From positions 26,427 through 90,426 of the forward strand of contig JBJMLA010000028.1 in NCBI GenBank assembly GCA_045805505.1: a stretch of DNA of 64,000 bases, read 5' to 3'. Below the pieces are notes generated by a model. That model had not been told where the DNA came from and made no database searches. It was given only the letters and a program-made list of their open reading frames with translations. The position numbers and the translations under genes are program-made. Below, piece after piece: positions 17,131 through 26,228 of this stretch (position 1 is the stretch's first letter; the number at the start of each line of letters is the position of its first letter). This stretch comes from BP-464 sp045805505. GTDB lineage: Bacteria; Actinomycetota; Thermoleophilia; Solirubrobacterales; Solirubrobacteraceae.

Positions 17131-17997
17131 ATGAGTACCACGAATCCGCCCGACTGGCACGACATCGACGTCACGGGACCCCTCGAAGGGACCCTGTACG
17201 AGAAGCACGACGACGGCGTCGCGGTCATCACGCTCAACCGGCCGGAGCGGGGCAACTCGTTCCACGCCGGGATGGGTCCCGTGCTGCGCGCCATCTGGGA
17301 GGACGTGCGCACCGACCCGGCCGTTCGCGCCGTGGTGATCACCGGTGCCGGCGACCGCCACTTCTGCACGGGCGTCGACGTCAAGGGCGTGTCGGAGGGC
17401 GGCGGCGCGGTGGCCCACAACCGGCCGTTCGGCGAGGAGGTCTTCTGGTCGGCGCGCCACAACCAGGTCTGGAAGCCGGTGGTCGCCGCCGTCAACGGCA
17501 CCGCCGCCGGCGGCGGGCTGCACTTCGTCGTCGACGCCGACATCGTCGTGGCGTCGGAGAACGCGCGGTTCATCGACACCCACACCAACATCGGGATGGT
17601 CGGCGGGATCGAGAACATCGGCCTGGCCAAGCGGATGCCGATCGGCACGGCGCTGCGGATGAGCCTCCAGGGCCCGGACTTCAAGCTCGGCGCCGCGCGC
17701 GCCCATCAGCTCGGCTTGGTCGACGAGCTCGTCGGGCCGGGCGAGGCGCTCGACGCCGCGCTGGAGATCGCCCGCTCGATCGCGCGCAACTCCCCGTCGG
17801 CGACGACGCTGACCCAGCAGGCGATCTGGGGCTCGCTGGACATGACCTACGAGGCGTCGCTGCGTCACGCCTGGTCGCTGATCCGGCTGCAGTGGGGCCA
17901 CCCCGACTTCCTCGAGGGGCCGCGGGCGTTCGCGGAGGGCCGCGCCCCGGAGTGGGATCCCGACCTCGACGCGCGCAACGCGGGCCCCGGCGCTTGA
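17131..17997 (+). CDS. crotonase-superfamily protein (enoyl-CoA hydratase/isomerase-like)
   Basis: This is a 288-residue crotonase fold. VAVITLNRPERGNSFHAG, RHFCTGVDVKGV (oxyanion-hole segment) and GTAAGGGLHFVVDADIVVAS are clear. Neither of the two hydratase Glu residues is present: GGGLHF replaces GGG-x-E-L, and TNIGMVGGIEN replaces P-E-x-x-G. It is therefore unlikely to be a plain hydratase and may be an isomerase or C-C hydrolase. ATG 17131 opens a two-gene operon; the next crotonase overlaps by 4 nt. Confidence 0.85.
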   Translation: MSTTNPPDWHDIDVTGPLEGTLYEKHDDGVAVITLNRPERGNSFHAGMGPVLRAIWEDVRTDPAVRAVVITGAGDRHFCTGVDVKGVSEGGGAVAHNRPFGEEVFWSARHNQVWKPVVAAVNGTAAGGGLHFVVDADIVVASENARFIDTHTNIGMVGGIENIGLAKRMPIGTALRMSLQGPDFKLGAARAHQLGLVDELVGPGEALDAALEIARSIARNSPSATTLTQQAIWGSLDMTYEASLRHAWSLIRLQWGHPDFLEGPRAFAEGRAPEWDPDLDARNAGPGA

Positions 17998-18764
17998 GCG
18001 CGCTGGTCACCAGCACGCTGCGCGACGGCGTCGCGCTCGTGCGCATCGACCGGCCCGAGGCGCGCAACGCGCTGTCGCCGGAGGTCATGGACCAGCTCGC
18101 CGACGCGCTGGAGGCGGCCGACCGCGGCGGCGAGGCGCGGGTGATCGTGCTGGCCGGCGACGAGCGCGCGTTCGCCGCGGGGTCAGACATCGCGGCGATG
18201 CGCGACCGGACGTTCGCCGAGACGCTGACCCACCCGACGGCGCGCTTCTGGCCGCGGCTGGCCGCCATCGGCCTGCCGATGATCGCGGCGGTCTCCGGCT
18301 ACGCCCTCGGCGGCGGCTGCGAGCTCGCGCTGGCGTGCGACATGATCGTCGCCTCCGACAGCGCGGTCTTCTCCCAGGCCGAGATCACGCTGGGGATCAT
18401 CCCCGGCGGCGGCGGCACCCAGCGGCTCACGCGGATCATGGGCAAGCAGCGGGCGATGGAGCTCGTCCTCACCGGCCGGCGGGTCAGCGCCGAGGAGGCG
18501 CTCGCGCTGGGCTTCGTCAACCGCGTCGTGCCCGGCGGCGCCTGGCTCGACGAGGCGCTCGCCCTCGCCGCCACGATCGCCGCGCACCCGCCCGTGGCCG
18601 TCCGCCTGGCCAAGCGCGCGGTGCTCGCCGCCGACGAGGCGACGCTCAGCGCGGGGCTCTCGATCGAGCGCCGGCTCTACGAGCAGACGATGGCCACCGA
18701 GGACCGCATGGAGGGCATGACCGCCTTCCTCGAGAAGCGCCCGCCGGAGTGGCGCGGGCGCTGA
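17994..18764 (+). CDS. enoyl-CoA hydratase
   Basis: A 256-residue crotonase starts with TTG 17994, which overlaps the preceding stop (TTGA). Both catalytic Glu positions are filled: ALGGGCELALACDM and AEITLGIIPGGGGTQRL. The oxyanion-hole region is ERAFAAGSDIAAM. It is the best candidate in the first block for a true hydratase of ACAD products. The gene ends 4 bp before the convergent SDR gene. Confidence 0.9.
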   Translation: MSALVTSTLRDGVALVRIDRPEARNALSPEVMDQLADALEAADRGGEARVIVLAGDERAFAAGSDIAAMRDRTFAETLTHPTARFWPRLAAIGLPMIAAVSGYALGGGCELALACDMIVASDSAVFSQAEITLGIIPGGGGTQRLTRIMGKQRAMELVLTGRRVSAEEALALGFVNRVVPGGAWLDEALALAATIAAHPPVAVRLAKRAVLAADEATLSAGLSIERRLYEQTMATEDRMEGMTAFLEKRPPEWRGR

Positions 18765-18768
18765 GACC

Positions 18769-19605
18769 TCACGGGCGGGCGAGGTTCCCCGCGTCGACGG
18801 CGATCGCCGACCCGGTCACCATCCTGCTCTCGCTCGAGGCCAGCCACGCGACCGCGTCGCTCACGTCCTCGGGCTCCACCGTGGGCACGGGAATCAGGTT
18901 GAGCCCGCGCAGGCCCTCCTCCGCGTCCTCGTAGCCCGGGTCGTCGAGGTCGGGACGGAAGAGCTGGAACATCCGGTCGTTGATCAGCATGTCCGTGTTG
19001 ACCCCGGTGGGACAGACGGCGTTGACGCGGATGCCCTGCGCGGCCAGCTCCTGGGCGAGCGTGCGCATGATCCCGATGACCCCGTGCTTGGCCGCCGTGT
19101 AGTGCCCGTTGCCCGGGACCGCCTTGAACGAGTTGGTCGAGCCGATGAAGATCACCGAGCCGCCGTTGCCGAGCTCCAGCATCACGGGGATCGTGGCCTT
19201 CACGGTGCGCCACTGCGACGTCAGGTTGATCTCGATCATCTCCCGGAAGCGCTCCTCGGGGATCTCCCAGAGGTTGCCGCCCAGCGTCCAGATGCCGGCG
19301 TTGGCCACCACGACGTCCAACCGCCCCAGCTCGGCGACCCCGTGGCGGACCGCGGCCTCGAGCGCCGCGGTGTCCCGGATGTCGGCGGTCACGGTGACCG
19401 CGCGGCGGCCGCGCTCGCGGACGAGCTGCGCGGTCTCCTCGAGCTTGTCGGCCGCCGGCATGGCGTAGGGCACGTCCTCGAGCTGACGGCCGATGTCGAC
19501 CGCGATGATGTCGCAGCCGTCGTCGGCCAGGCGCGTCGCGTGCGTGCGCCCCATCCCGCCGGCCGCGCCGGTGATGAAGGCGACCTTCCCGTCCATGCGC
19601 GCCAT
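18769..19605 (-). CDS. mycofactocin-coupled SDR family oxidoreductase
   Basis: This 278-residue short-chain dehydrogenase has the NAD-binding motif TGAAGGMGRTHA and the active-site residues Ser (FIGSTNS) and YTAAK. It also carries the traits of the mycofactocin-associated SDR subfamily: an insertion after beta2 (VDIGRQLEDVPYAMPAADKL), VANAGIWTLGG and VCPTGVNTDMLINDRMFQLF. In that subfamily NAD(H) is tightly held and re-oxidised through the redox cofactor mycofactocin. No mycofactocin biosynthesis gene is in this window. It is the last gene of the operon that begins at 24662. Confidence 0.9.
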   Translation of the reverse strand: MARMDGKVAFITGAAGGMGRTHATRLADDGCDIIAVDIGRQLEDVPYAMPAADKLEETAQLVRERGRRAVTVTADIRDTAALEAAVRHGVAELGRLDVVVANAGIWTLGGNLWEIPEERFREMIEINLTSQWRTVKATIPVMLELGNGGSVIFIGSTNSFKAVPGNGHYTAAKHGVIGIMRTLAQELAAQGIRVNAVCPTGVNTDMLINDRMFQLFRPDLDDPGYEDAEEGLRGLNLIPVPTVEPEDVSDAVAWLASSESRMVTGSAIAVDAGNLARP

Positions 19606-19618
19606 GACGTCGCTGCCC

Positions 19619-21295
19619 TCAGACCGCGACGCCGGCCTGCGCCTCGGCGATGTCGCGCGCCGGGCGGCCCGCCGCGTGCTTGCCGGCCAGGTAGCCGAAG
19701 GTCAGCGCCGGACCCAGCGTCGCGCCGCCCCCCGGGTAGGTCTGGCCGAACACGGACGCCGTCGTGTTGCCCGCTGCGTAGAGGCCGGCGACGGGCGTGC
19801 CGTCCCAGCGCTGGACCCGGGCGTCGCCGTCGACGAGCGGCCCGCCGTTGGTGCCGAGCGCGCCGTGGACCATGGGCAGCGCGTAGAACGGCCCGTCCTT
19901 GACGGGCTGCAGGCAGGCCTGGGGATCCGGGCCGCCGGTCTGGTAGCCCTCGAACCAGGTCGTGCCGCGGCCGAAGTCCGGATCCTCGCCGTCTACGACG
20001 TGCTGGTTCCAGCGCTCGATGGTCGCGGTCAGCCGGCCCGGGTCGACGCCCATCTGCTCGGCCAGCTCGGCGATCGTCTCGCCGCGCAGGACGAAGTCCG
20101 GCGCCTCCTCCCCCGGCAGGATCGTCGGCAGGAACATCGCCGCATCCTTGATGCGCTGGTCCCAGACCATGAAGTGGCGCTCGTTGGGGAACTCCATCGC
20201 CACCGGGTCGTACTGGTCGATCGTCTTGGGGAAGTCCTGGTAGCAGCAGGCCTCGTTGACGAACCGCTCGCCCCGTGAGTTGACGACGACGACGCCGGGC
20301 ATGCAGCGCACGCTGGCCATCTGGGTCAGCGTGTGGCCCTCGAACTCGACCGTCGGATCGACGATGCACGGCTGACCCCAGTAGGAGTTCATGTTCGCCA
20401 CGCGACCGCCGAGCTCGAGGACCATGCGGATCGCGTCACCCTCGTTGTGCGGCGGGCTCATCGGCGCGAGCGGCCGGCCGACGAACGCGTGGACCATCTC
20501 GGCGTTCCACTCGAACCCGCCGGCCGCGAGCACGACCCCGCGCCGCGCGCCGACCAGGACGCTGTGGCCGTCCTGCTCGACCCGCACGCCGGCGACCTCG
20601 CCGTCGACCATGACCAGCTCGGCGACGGCGGCGCCGGTGCGCAGCTCGACGCCGCGGTCGACCAGCCCCTTGACCAGCGGCGCGACGAGCGCGGCGCCGA
20701 TGACCCGGACGTCGTCCTCGACGCGCTTGGCCGCGACGTCCATCGGCACCTCCTCGCCGAACAGCGACTTGGCGCCCTCCTCCATGGTCAGGCGGAACAT
20801 GTGCGGGCTGGTGCGGACCTTCGGCGCGAGGTCTCCGAGCTCGGAGCGCGCGTCGTAGGGCAGCGGCTCGAGCGAGCGCCCGCCCTCGGGCCGGCCGCCC
20901 TCGTACTGCGCGTGGTAGTCGGTGAACGGCGCGGAGATGCCGAGCTCCAGCGGCGTGGCCGCCTCCAGCGAGGCGATCGCCTCGGGCGAGCGATCGACGT
21001 AGACCTCGATGAGCTGCGGATCGGGCTCGCGGCCGTGGGTCAGCCGGCGGATGTAGGCCAGCGCGTCCTCGCGGGAGTCCGCGATCCCGGCCGCCTGCAT
21101 GTGGTGGTTGTTGGGCACCCAGAGGATCCCGCCGGAGACGCCGGCGGTGCCGCCGAGCATGTCGGCCTTCTCGAGCACCAGCACCTCGGCGCCGGCGTCG
21201 TGCGCGGTCACGGCGGCCGACAACCCGGCGGCGCCCGACCCCACGACAACCACATCGACGACGTCGTCCCAGCGTTCCGGCGCTTGCGTGATCAC
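19619..21295 (-). CDS. FAD-dependent dehydrogenase, 3-ketosteroid Delta1-dehydrogenase (KstD)-like
   Basis: This is a 558-residue flavoprotein. The dinucleotide fold VVVVGSGAAGLSAAVTAHDA lies at the N-terminus, starting at GTG 21295, which overlaps the synthetase stop. The C-terminus reads GQTYPGGGATLGPALTFGYL, placing Tyr four residues before a Gly as in the Tyr/Gly pair that polarises the 3-keto group in KstD. This supports 1,2-dehydrogenation of a cyclic ketone, possibly of a steroid-like ring. Other members of this family act as fumarate-reductase-type enzymes, so the substrate stays open. Confidence 0.82.
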   Translation of the reverse strand: MITQAPERWDDVVDVVVVGSGAAGLSAAVTAHDAGAEVLVLEKADMLGGTAGVSGGILWVPNNHHMQAAGIADSREDALAYIRRLTHGREPDPQLIEVYVDRSPEAIASLEAATPLELGISAPFTDYHAQYEGGRPEGGRSLEPLPYDARSELGDLAPKVRTSPHMFRLTMEEGAKSLFGEEVPMDVAAKRVEDDVRVIGAALVAPLVKGLVDRGVELRTGAAVAELVMVDGEVAGVRVEQDGHSVLVGARRGVVLAAGGFEWNAEMVHAFVGRPLAPMSPPHNEGDAIRMVLELGGRVANMNSYWGQPCIVDPTVEFEGHTLTQMASVRCMPGVVVVNSRGERFVNEACCYQDFPKTIDQYDPVAMEFPNERHFMVWDQRIKDAAMFLPTILPGEEAPDFVLRGETIAELAEQMGVDPGRLTATIERWNQHVVDGEDPDFGRGTTWFEGYQTGGPDPQACLQPVKDGPFYALPMVHGALGTNGGPLVDGDARVQRWDGTPVAGLYAAGNTTASVFGQTYPGGGATLGPALTFGYLAGKHAAGRPARDIAEAQAGVAV

Positions 21296-22959
21296 GGCCT
21301 TGCCTCTTTCTCCGTTGGATTGGGCGGCTCCGCGAGCATCTTCTGAAGCTCGAACTTCTTGACCTTGCCGAACGGGGTCACCGGGAGCCGGGCGACGACG
21401 TTCCAGTGCTGCGGCGTCTTCTGGTGCGCGACCCCGCGCTCGGTGAGGAACGCGGCGAGCATCTCGCCCGACGGCGCGTGGCCGTAGGCGGCCACCACGA
21501 ACGCCGCGGGGACCTCGCCGTAGCGCTCGTCGGGCGCCGAGACGACCGCGACCTCCGCCACGGCGGGATGGCCCACCAGCACGTCCTCGATGTCGCGGGC
21601 CGAGAACTTCTCGCCCCCGCGGTTGATGATGTCCTTGATCCGGCCGGTGACGGTCAGGCGGCCGCGCTCGTCGACGAACCCCAGGTCGCCCGTGTAGAAC
21701 CAGCCAGCCTCGTCGATCTGCGAAGCGGTCTGCTCGGGGTCGAGGTAGCCGAGCATCCGCTCGGGGCCGCGCACGCGCAGCTCGCCTTCCGTGCCCGCCG
21801 GCAGCCGCGCGCGGGTGTCCGGGTCGACCGCGTGGCATTCGCCGCCGGGCGGAAGCGGCCCGTCGGTGCCGAGGCGGACGTCGGCCGGATCGCCGGCGAT
21901 CGGCGCGGTCACCGACGGCAGCTCGGTCAGGCCGTAGACCCGCACCGCGCCGATGCCGATCTCCTCACCCTGCTCGACGAGCACGCGCGGGACCGTGGTC
22001 CCGCCGGTGACGAACGTGTGCAGCGGCACCCGGTCGGCACCGGCGAACGCCTCGGCCAGCAGCGGCACCATCCCCGGCGGGCCCGCGGCGTACGTCGCGC
22101 CGTGCTCGGCGATCTCGTCGACAGCCCGCTGCTGCCCGGTCATCCGCGACAGCAGAGCGGTGCTGCCGGTGAGCGCCGAGATCGTCGTCGCGTACTCCAG
22201 GCCGGCGATGTGGGCCAGCGGATACGGGTCGTGGACCCGGTCGCGCCAGGTGACGGCGAACGCGCGCGCCAGCTGGCGCGACTCGGCCATCAGCGTGCGC
22301 GAGCTGTGGACCGCGGCCTTGGGCGCCGAGGTCGTCCCCGAGGTGAAGAGCACGAGGCTGGGCGCGTCGGGGTCGATGTGCGCCGCGGCGCCGGCCGGCT
22401 CGGCGGTGGCCAGCGCCTCGTCCCACGTCGTCCACCCCGGGTGCTCGCCTCCCAGGACGACACGGGCGACCACCTCGGTGTCGCCGAGGACCTCGTCGAG
22501 CAGCGCGGGGAACCGGGTGTCGCGATGCTCGGCGGCGGTGACGACCACCGCGGGCGCGACCAGCGGCACGACCTGGCGCAGCTCGTGCTCGCGGTAGATG
22601 TCGACCACCGGCGCCAGGACGCAGCCGAGGTGCCAGGCCGCCCACGACGCCACCAGCGCCTCGCGGCAGTTCGGCGACTGGATGAGCACCGTCTGACCCG
22701 GCCGCACCCCGCGCTCGGCCAGATGGCCGGCGAAGCGCCGGACCTCGCCGGCGAGCTCGCGGTAGGAGACGGGGTCCGCGCCGCCGTTGGTCAGGTCGAC
22801 GACCGCCGGGCGCTCGGCGAAGCGCGCCGCCGTGTCCTGCAGCAGCACGGCGGGCAGCGCGTCGTCGGTCAGGCCCGCGGCGCGATGGGCCCGGCGCAGC
22901 GGCTCGGGCAGCGGCGCGGCCTTGAAGCCCGCCAGCCCGGGAGCCGCCGCCGTCTTCAC
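21292..22959 (-). CDS. AMP-forming acyl-CoA synthetase
   Basis: This 555-residue ANL ligase has LVLFTSGTTSAPKAAVHSS as the P-loop, GWFYTGDLGFVDERGRLTV, GRIKDIINRGGEKFSARDIE and the C-terminal catalytic Lys in TPFGKVKKFEL. GTG 22959 overlaps the cyclase stop (GTGA), and the downstream KstD-like gene overlaps its stop. It is a paralogue of the synthetase at 11738-13354. It sits among ring-modifying genes and so probably activates a cyclic or ring-derived acid. Confidence 0.9.
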   Translation of the reverse strand: MKTAAAPGLAGFKAAPLPEPLRRAHRAAGLTDDALPAVLLQDTAARFAERPAVVDLTNGGADPVSYRELAGEVRRFAGHLAERGVRPGQTVLIQSPNCREALVASWAAWHLGCVLAPVVDIYREHELRQVVPLVAPAVVVTAAEHRDTRFPALLDEVLGDTEVVARVVLGGEHPGWTTWDEALATAEPAGAAAHIDPDAPSLVLFTSGTTSAPKAAVHSSRTLMAESRQLARAFAVTWRDRVHDPYPLAHIAGLEYATTISALTGSTALLSRMTGQQRAVDEIAEHGATYAAGPPGMVPLLAEAFAGADRVPLHTFVTGGTTVPRVLVEQGEEIGIGAVRVYGLTELPSVTAPIAGDPADVRLGTDGPLPPGGECHAVDPDTRARLPAGTEGELRVRGPERMLGYLDPEQTASQIDEAGWFYTGDLGFVDERGRLTVTGRIKDIINRGGEKFSARDIEDVLVGHPAVAEVAVVSAPDERYGEVPAAFVVAAYGHAPSGEMLAAFLTERGVAHQKTPQHWNVVARLPVTPFGKVKKFELQKMLAEPPNPTEKEARP

Positions 22960-23855
22960 GCGATCGCCACCGGGTTGACCGGGCTGGCGCTCGCGCCGAT
23001 CACGCGCAGCGGCGTCGCGACGAACAGGAACTCGTGGCAACCGTCGCGCGCCAGCGCGGAGAGATCGAGGTGCTCGACGAGGTAGATGCCGCGCCGCGCC
23101 AGCAGCTCGACGTGGGCCTCCATGAAGTGCCCGTCGCGGTAGGGCATCGCCTCCACGGCGGTGTTGTCGGCTCCGACGAGCGTCACGTCGGCGTCACCCA
23201 GCATCCGGGCCACGTCGATCCCGATGCCCGGCTGCTCGAGCGACATCTCCTGGCCCGTCGCGTAGAACTGCTCGACCCAGCCCGTGCGGACCAGCACGGC
23301 GTCACCGGCGCGCAGCTCGACGGACTGCGCGTCCATCGCGGCCCGCAGCTCGTCGACCGAGATCGCGTGGCCGGCCTCGAGGGAATCGACGCCCTGGTGG
23401 CCGGCGACGTCGACGAGCACACCGCGAGTGACGACCGCGCCCACGTGCTCGATGCCGCAGCGCGCCGCGCCCTCGTAGGCCGTCGAGTTGTCGGCCGGAT
23501 AACCGTTGTAGATGCCCTCGCCGCAGTAGACGTGGCTCAGTGCGTCCATGTGCGTCGCGTTGTGCGACGGGATGATCAGAACGTCCTCGCAGGAGCCGAC
23601 GTCACCCCCGCCGCCGAACTGCTCGAGCATCCGCTTGTCGGTGTGGTTGGTCAGCGTCAGGCGCTGCGCCGGCCCGCGGTAGTCGAGCGTGGGCTGATCG
23701 CGCCGGCCCACCGGGAGGCCGAGGGGATAGACGGTCCCGGTTCGCGCCGCGCCGATGCCGCCGAGCACCGTCGCCGGGTCGAGATGGTTGAGGGCGCCGC
23801 GCTCGTCGTCGGCGCCCCACCGTCCCCAGTTGCTCCCGGCGGGCGCGTCAGCCAT
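22956..23855 (-). CDS. cyclase-family (PF04199, kynurenine-formamidase-like) hydrolase
   Basis: This 299-residue protein has the metal-binding motif HNATHMDALSHV (near residue 97), the counterpart of H-x-G-T-H-x-D-x-x-x-H in cyclase/KynB proteins. It also has EFLFVATPLRVIGASASPVNPVA at the end, matching the family's substrate-pocket strand. Members hydrolyse amides or lactones or catalyse ring-closing or ring-opening steps with a Mn or Zn pair. Here a lactone or cyclic intermediate is likely. It overlaps the carboxymuconolactone-decarboxylase-like gene by 8 nt. Confidence 0.85.
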   Translation of the reverse strand: MADAPAGSNWGRWGADDERGALNHLDPATVLGGIGAARTGTVYPLGLPVGRRDQPTLDYRGPAQRLTLTNHTDKRMLEQFGGGGDVGSCEDVLIIPSHNATHMDALSHVYCGEGIYNGYPADNSTAYEGAARCGIEHVGAVVTRGVLVDVAGHQGVDSLEAGHAISVDELRAAMDAQSVELRAGDAVLVRTGWVEQFYATGQEMSLEQPGIGIDVARMLGDADVTLVGADNTAVEAMPYRDGHFMEAHVELLARRGIYLVEHLDLSALARDGCHEFLFVATPLRVIGASASPVNPVAIA

Positions 23856-24219
23856 CGCCGTCCCGGTGGCGCGCGATCGCCCGCTGCGCGGCGCGGTTGA
23901 GCCCCGACCCCAGCGGCCAGCCGACGTAGTGGGTGAGGTGCAGGACGGCCTCCTCGACCTGCGCCGGCGTCAGCTCCTCGCGCTCGAGCGCACTGAAGAA
24001 CTGCAGCTCGGCGAGGTCGTCGCGGCCGAGCGCGGCGATCACACCGATGATCAGCAGCCGGCGCTCGCCGATGTCGAGCCCCGGGCGGTTCCACACGTCG
24101 GCGAAGAGGTGGTCGACGGTCAGCTCCTCGAACGGCCCCTGCTCGCCGGTGATCCCGAGGTCGACCGCATAGACGTCGCCGAGCGTCTTGAGGCCGCGCT
24201 CCCGGCGGCCCTCGATCAC
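23848..24219 (-). CDS. carboxymuconolactone decarboxylase-like protein
   Basis: This 123-residue all-helical protein of the CMD/AhpD-like family starts at GTG 24219, with AGGAGC just upstream and a 4-nt overlap with the VOC gene. RPGLDIGERRLLIIGVIAAL and EEAVLHLTHYVGWPLGSGLN match PcaC. The C-x-x-C of peroxidase members is absent, so a decarboxylase or isomerase role is more likely. Its place between VOC and cyclase genes fits lactone processing. Confidence 0.83.
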   Translation of the reverse strand: MIEGRRERGLKTLGDVYAVDLGITGEQGPFEELTVDHLFADVWNRPGLDIGERRLLIIGVIAALGRDDLAELQFFSALEREELTPAQVEEAVLHLTHYVGWPLGSGLNRAAQRAIARHRDGDG

Positions 24220-24662
24220 GGCTCCTGCCAGATCTCGACCTGCAGCCCGTCGGGATCGACCGCGTAGGCGAAGACCACGCCCTCGAGATCGCCGTCGAGC
24301 GCGATCGGCGGATGACGGAACGTCGCGCCCTCGGCGACCATGTGGTCGTACTGGGCCTGGACGTCGTCGATACGCAGCGCGACGTGCATCGCGCCCACGT
24401 CGCTGTTGGACAGCTCGAAGTCGCGGCCCGACGGGTCGTGGTACTCGAGCAGCTCGATCAGCGTCTCGCCCGCGGGCATGAACGCGTAGCTCATGTAGGC
24501 GCCGGGGACGCCGATCGCCGTGGTGATGTTCTCGGGGAGGTGCACCTCGCGCACCGCGATCGTCGGCTCCATGCCGAACATCTGCTTCCACCAGGCCAGG
24601 CTCCGGTCCAGGTTGCGGACCGTCATGCCGGCGTGGTGCACGCCCATGACGCGCGTGCTCAT
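24216..24662 (-). CDS. VOC/glyoxalase-family protein
   Basis: This 148-residue vicinal-oxygen-chelate protein carries MGVHHAGMTVRNLDRSLAWW at the start, GAMHVALRIDDV in the middle and DPDGLQVEIWQEP at the end, giving the His, His and Glu metal ligands expected of the fold. ATG 24662 has a GGAGG site (TCGGAGGCAAGCC before ATG). It is the first gene of the operon running to 18769. Lyase, epimerase and extradiol-type activities are all possible. Confidence 0.83.
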   Translation of the reverse strand: MSTRVMGVHHAGMTVRNLDRSLAWWKQMFGMEPTIAVREVHLPENITTAIGVPGAYMSYAFMPAGETLIELLEYHDPSGRDFELSNSDVGAMHVALRIDDVQAQYDHMVAEGATFRHPPIALDGDLEGVVFAYAVDPDGLQVEIWQEP

Positions 24663-24823
24663 GGCTTGCCTCCGATGAGTGGTGATTTCGGCAGGACGCC
24701 GCGCGCCCCACGCACTTCCTAACAAGCGCCCGGCGCGGCGCGCAACGGGATCGGGAAGCCCACCCCCCAAAGCGGTGGCAGCGATGTCGAGGCCAGAACT
24801 GCGCCGCTACGGTCGCTGGCCGC

Positions 24824-26224
24824 ATGACCGCGAAGCACCGCCTGACCCTCTTCGCGCTCTCGCTCAGCGCGATCGCCTACGGCCTGCTGCAGTGCTTCGC
24901 GATCCCGGCGCTGCCCGAGATCCAGCGCGAGTTCGGCGCGTCGGCCAACGCGGTCAGCTGGGTGCTGACCGGCTTCCTGCTCTCGGCGACCATCGCGACG
25001 CCGATCCTCGGCCGGCTCGGCGACATGTTCGGCAAGGAGCGGATGCTGCTCATCACGCTGGGGATCCTGGCGATCGGCACCGCGATGTCGGCGCTGGCGA
25101 GCTCGATGACGATGCTGCTCGCCGGGCGCGTGGTGCAGGGCGTGATCGGCGGCTTCTTCCCGCTGGCCTTCGCGATCATCCGCGACGAGCTGCCGCCCGG
25201 CAGCGTCGCGGGGTCGCTGGGCTTCATGTCCGCCCTCCCGGGCATCGGCTCGGGCGTGGGGCTGGTGCTGGCGGGCGCGATCGTCAACGGCCTGGGCTAC
25301 ACGTGGCTGTTCTGGATCCCGCTGATCGTCGTCGCGGCCGCCGCGCTGGCCACCTGGGCCTTCGTTCCCGAGTCGCCGGTCAAGACGCTCGGCCGCGTCG
25401 ACTGGCGCGGCGCCGTGCTGCTCTCGGCCGGGCTCGTCGCCGTCCTGCTGGCGGTCAGCCGCACCACCAAGTGGGGCTGGGGCTCGCCGCGGACGCTGGC
25501 GCTCGCCGGCGCCGGCGCGCTGATCCTGTGGGCCTGGGTCGCGGTCGAGCGGCGCCACCCGGATCCGCTCGTCGACATCGCCATGCTGCGCCGCCGCGCG
25601 ATGTGGGCGGCGAACCTCGTGACGCTGCTCATCGGCGTGAGCATGTACGCGGCCTTCATCCTGCTGCCGCAGTTCGTGCAGGAGCCGGAGTCCACGGGCT
25701 TCGGCTTCGGGGCGACCATCACCCAGGCCGGCCTCTTCATCCTCCCCATGCCGATGATGCTCCTGGTCACCGGGCTCGGCACGTCCTGGCTGGACCGGCG
25801 GCTGGGCTCCAAGCGCTCGCTGCTGCTCGCCGCGGTCCTGTCGTCGTCGTGCTGGGGCCTGCTCGTCGTTGCCCACGACGCCGGCTGGCAGATCGCGGTG
25901 GCCGCCGGGCTGGCCGGCATGGGCAACGGCATCGCGCTGGGCGCGCTGCCGATCCTGGTCACGCGGTCGGTGCCGCAGTCGCAGACCGGCGTGGCCAACG
26001 GCATGAACAACGTCATGCGCACGATGGGCGGCGCGATCGGCGGCCAGGTCGCCGCCACGCTGATCGCGCACAGCCTGGTCGCGGGGCACCCGAGCGAGCA
26101 CGGCTACGCGCTGGCCTTCGGGGCGGGCGCCGTCGCGGTGACGCTGGCGATCGTCGCAACCGCTGCGATCCCGGGCGGCCGCGCCGGCGGCCCGGTGACG
26201 CCGGTGCCGGCGCCGGCGGTCTGA
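24824..26224 (+). CDS. MFS transporter, DHA2-like (probable 14 TM)
   Basis: This 466-residue membrane protein shows the MFS A-motif GRLGDMFGKERM near residue 66, motif C-like GIGSGVGLVLAGAIVN near 145, and regular hydrophobic segments to the C-terminus. It has the size and signature of drug:H+ antiporter-2 proteins. It is divergent from the VOC operon across 161 bp in which no palindrome is present. It could export a toxic intermediate or import substrate. It is convergent with the RibBA-like gene, 4 bp apart. Confidence 0.87.
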   Translation: MTAKHRLTLFALSLSAIAYGLLQCFAIPALPEIQREFGASANAVSWVLTGFLLSATIATPILGRLGDMFGKERMLLITLGILAIGTAMSALASSMTMLLAGRVVQGVIGGFFPLAFAIIRDELPPGSVAGSLGFMSALPGIGSGVGLVLAGAIVNGLGYTWLFWIPLIVVAAAALATWAFVPESPVKTLGRVDWRGAVLLSAGLVAVLLAVSRTTKWGWGSPRTLALAGAGALILWAWVAVERRHPDPLVDIAMLRRRAMWAANLVTLLIGVSMYAAFILLPQFVQEPESTGFGFGATITQAGLFILPMPMMLLVTGLGTSWLDRRLGSKRSLLLAAVLSSSCWGLLVVAHDAGWQIAVAAGLAGMGNGIALGALPILVTRSVPQSQTGVANGMNNVMRTMGGAIGGQVAATLIAHSLVAGHPSEHGYALAFGAGAVAVTLAIVATAAIPGGRAGGPVTPVPAPAV

Positions 26225-26228
26225 GCGC

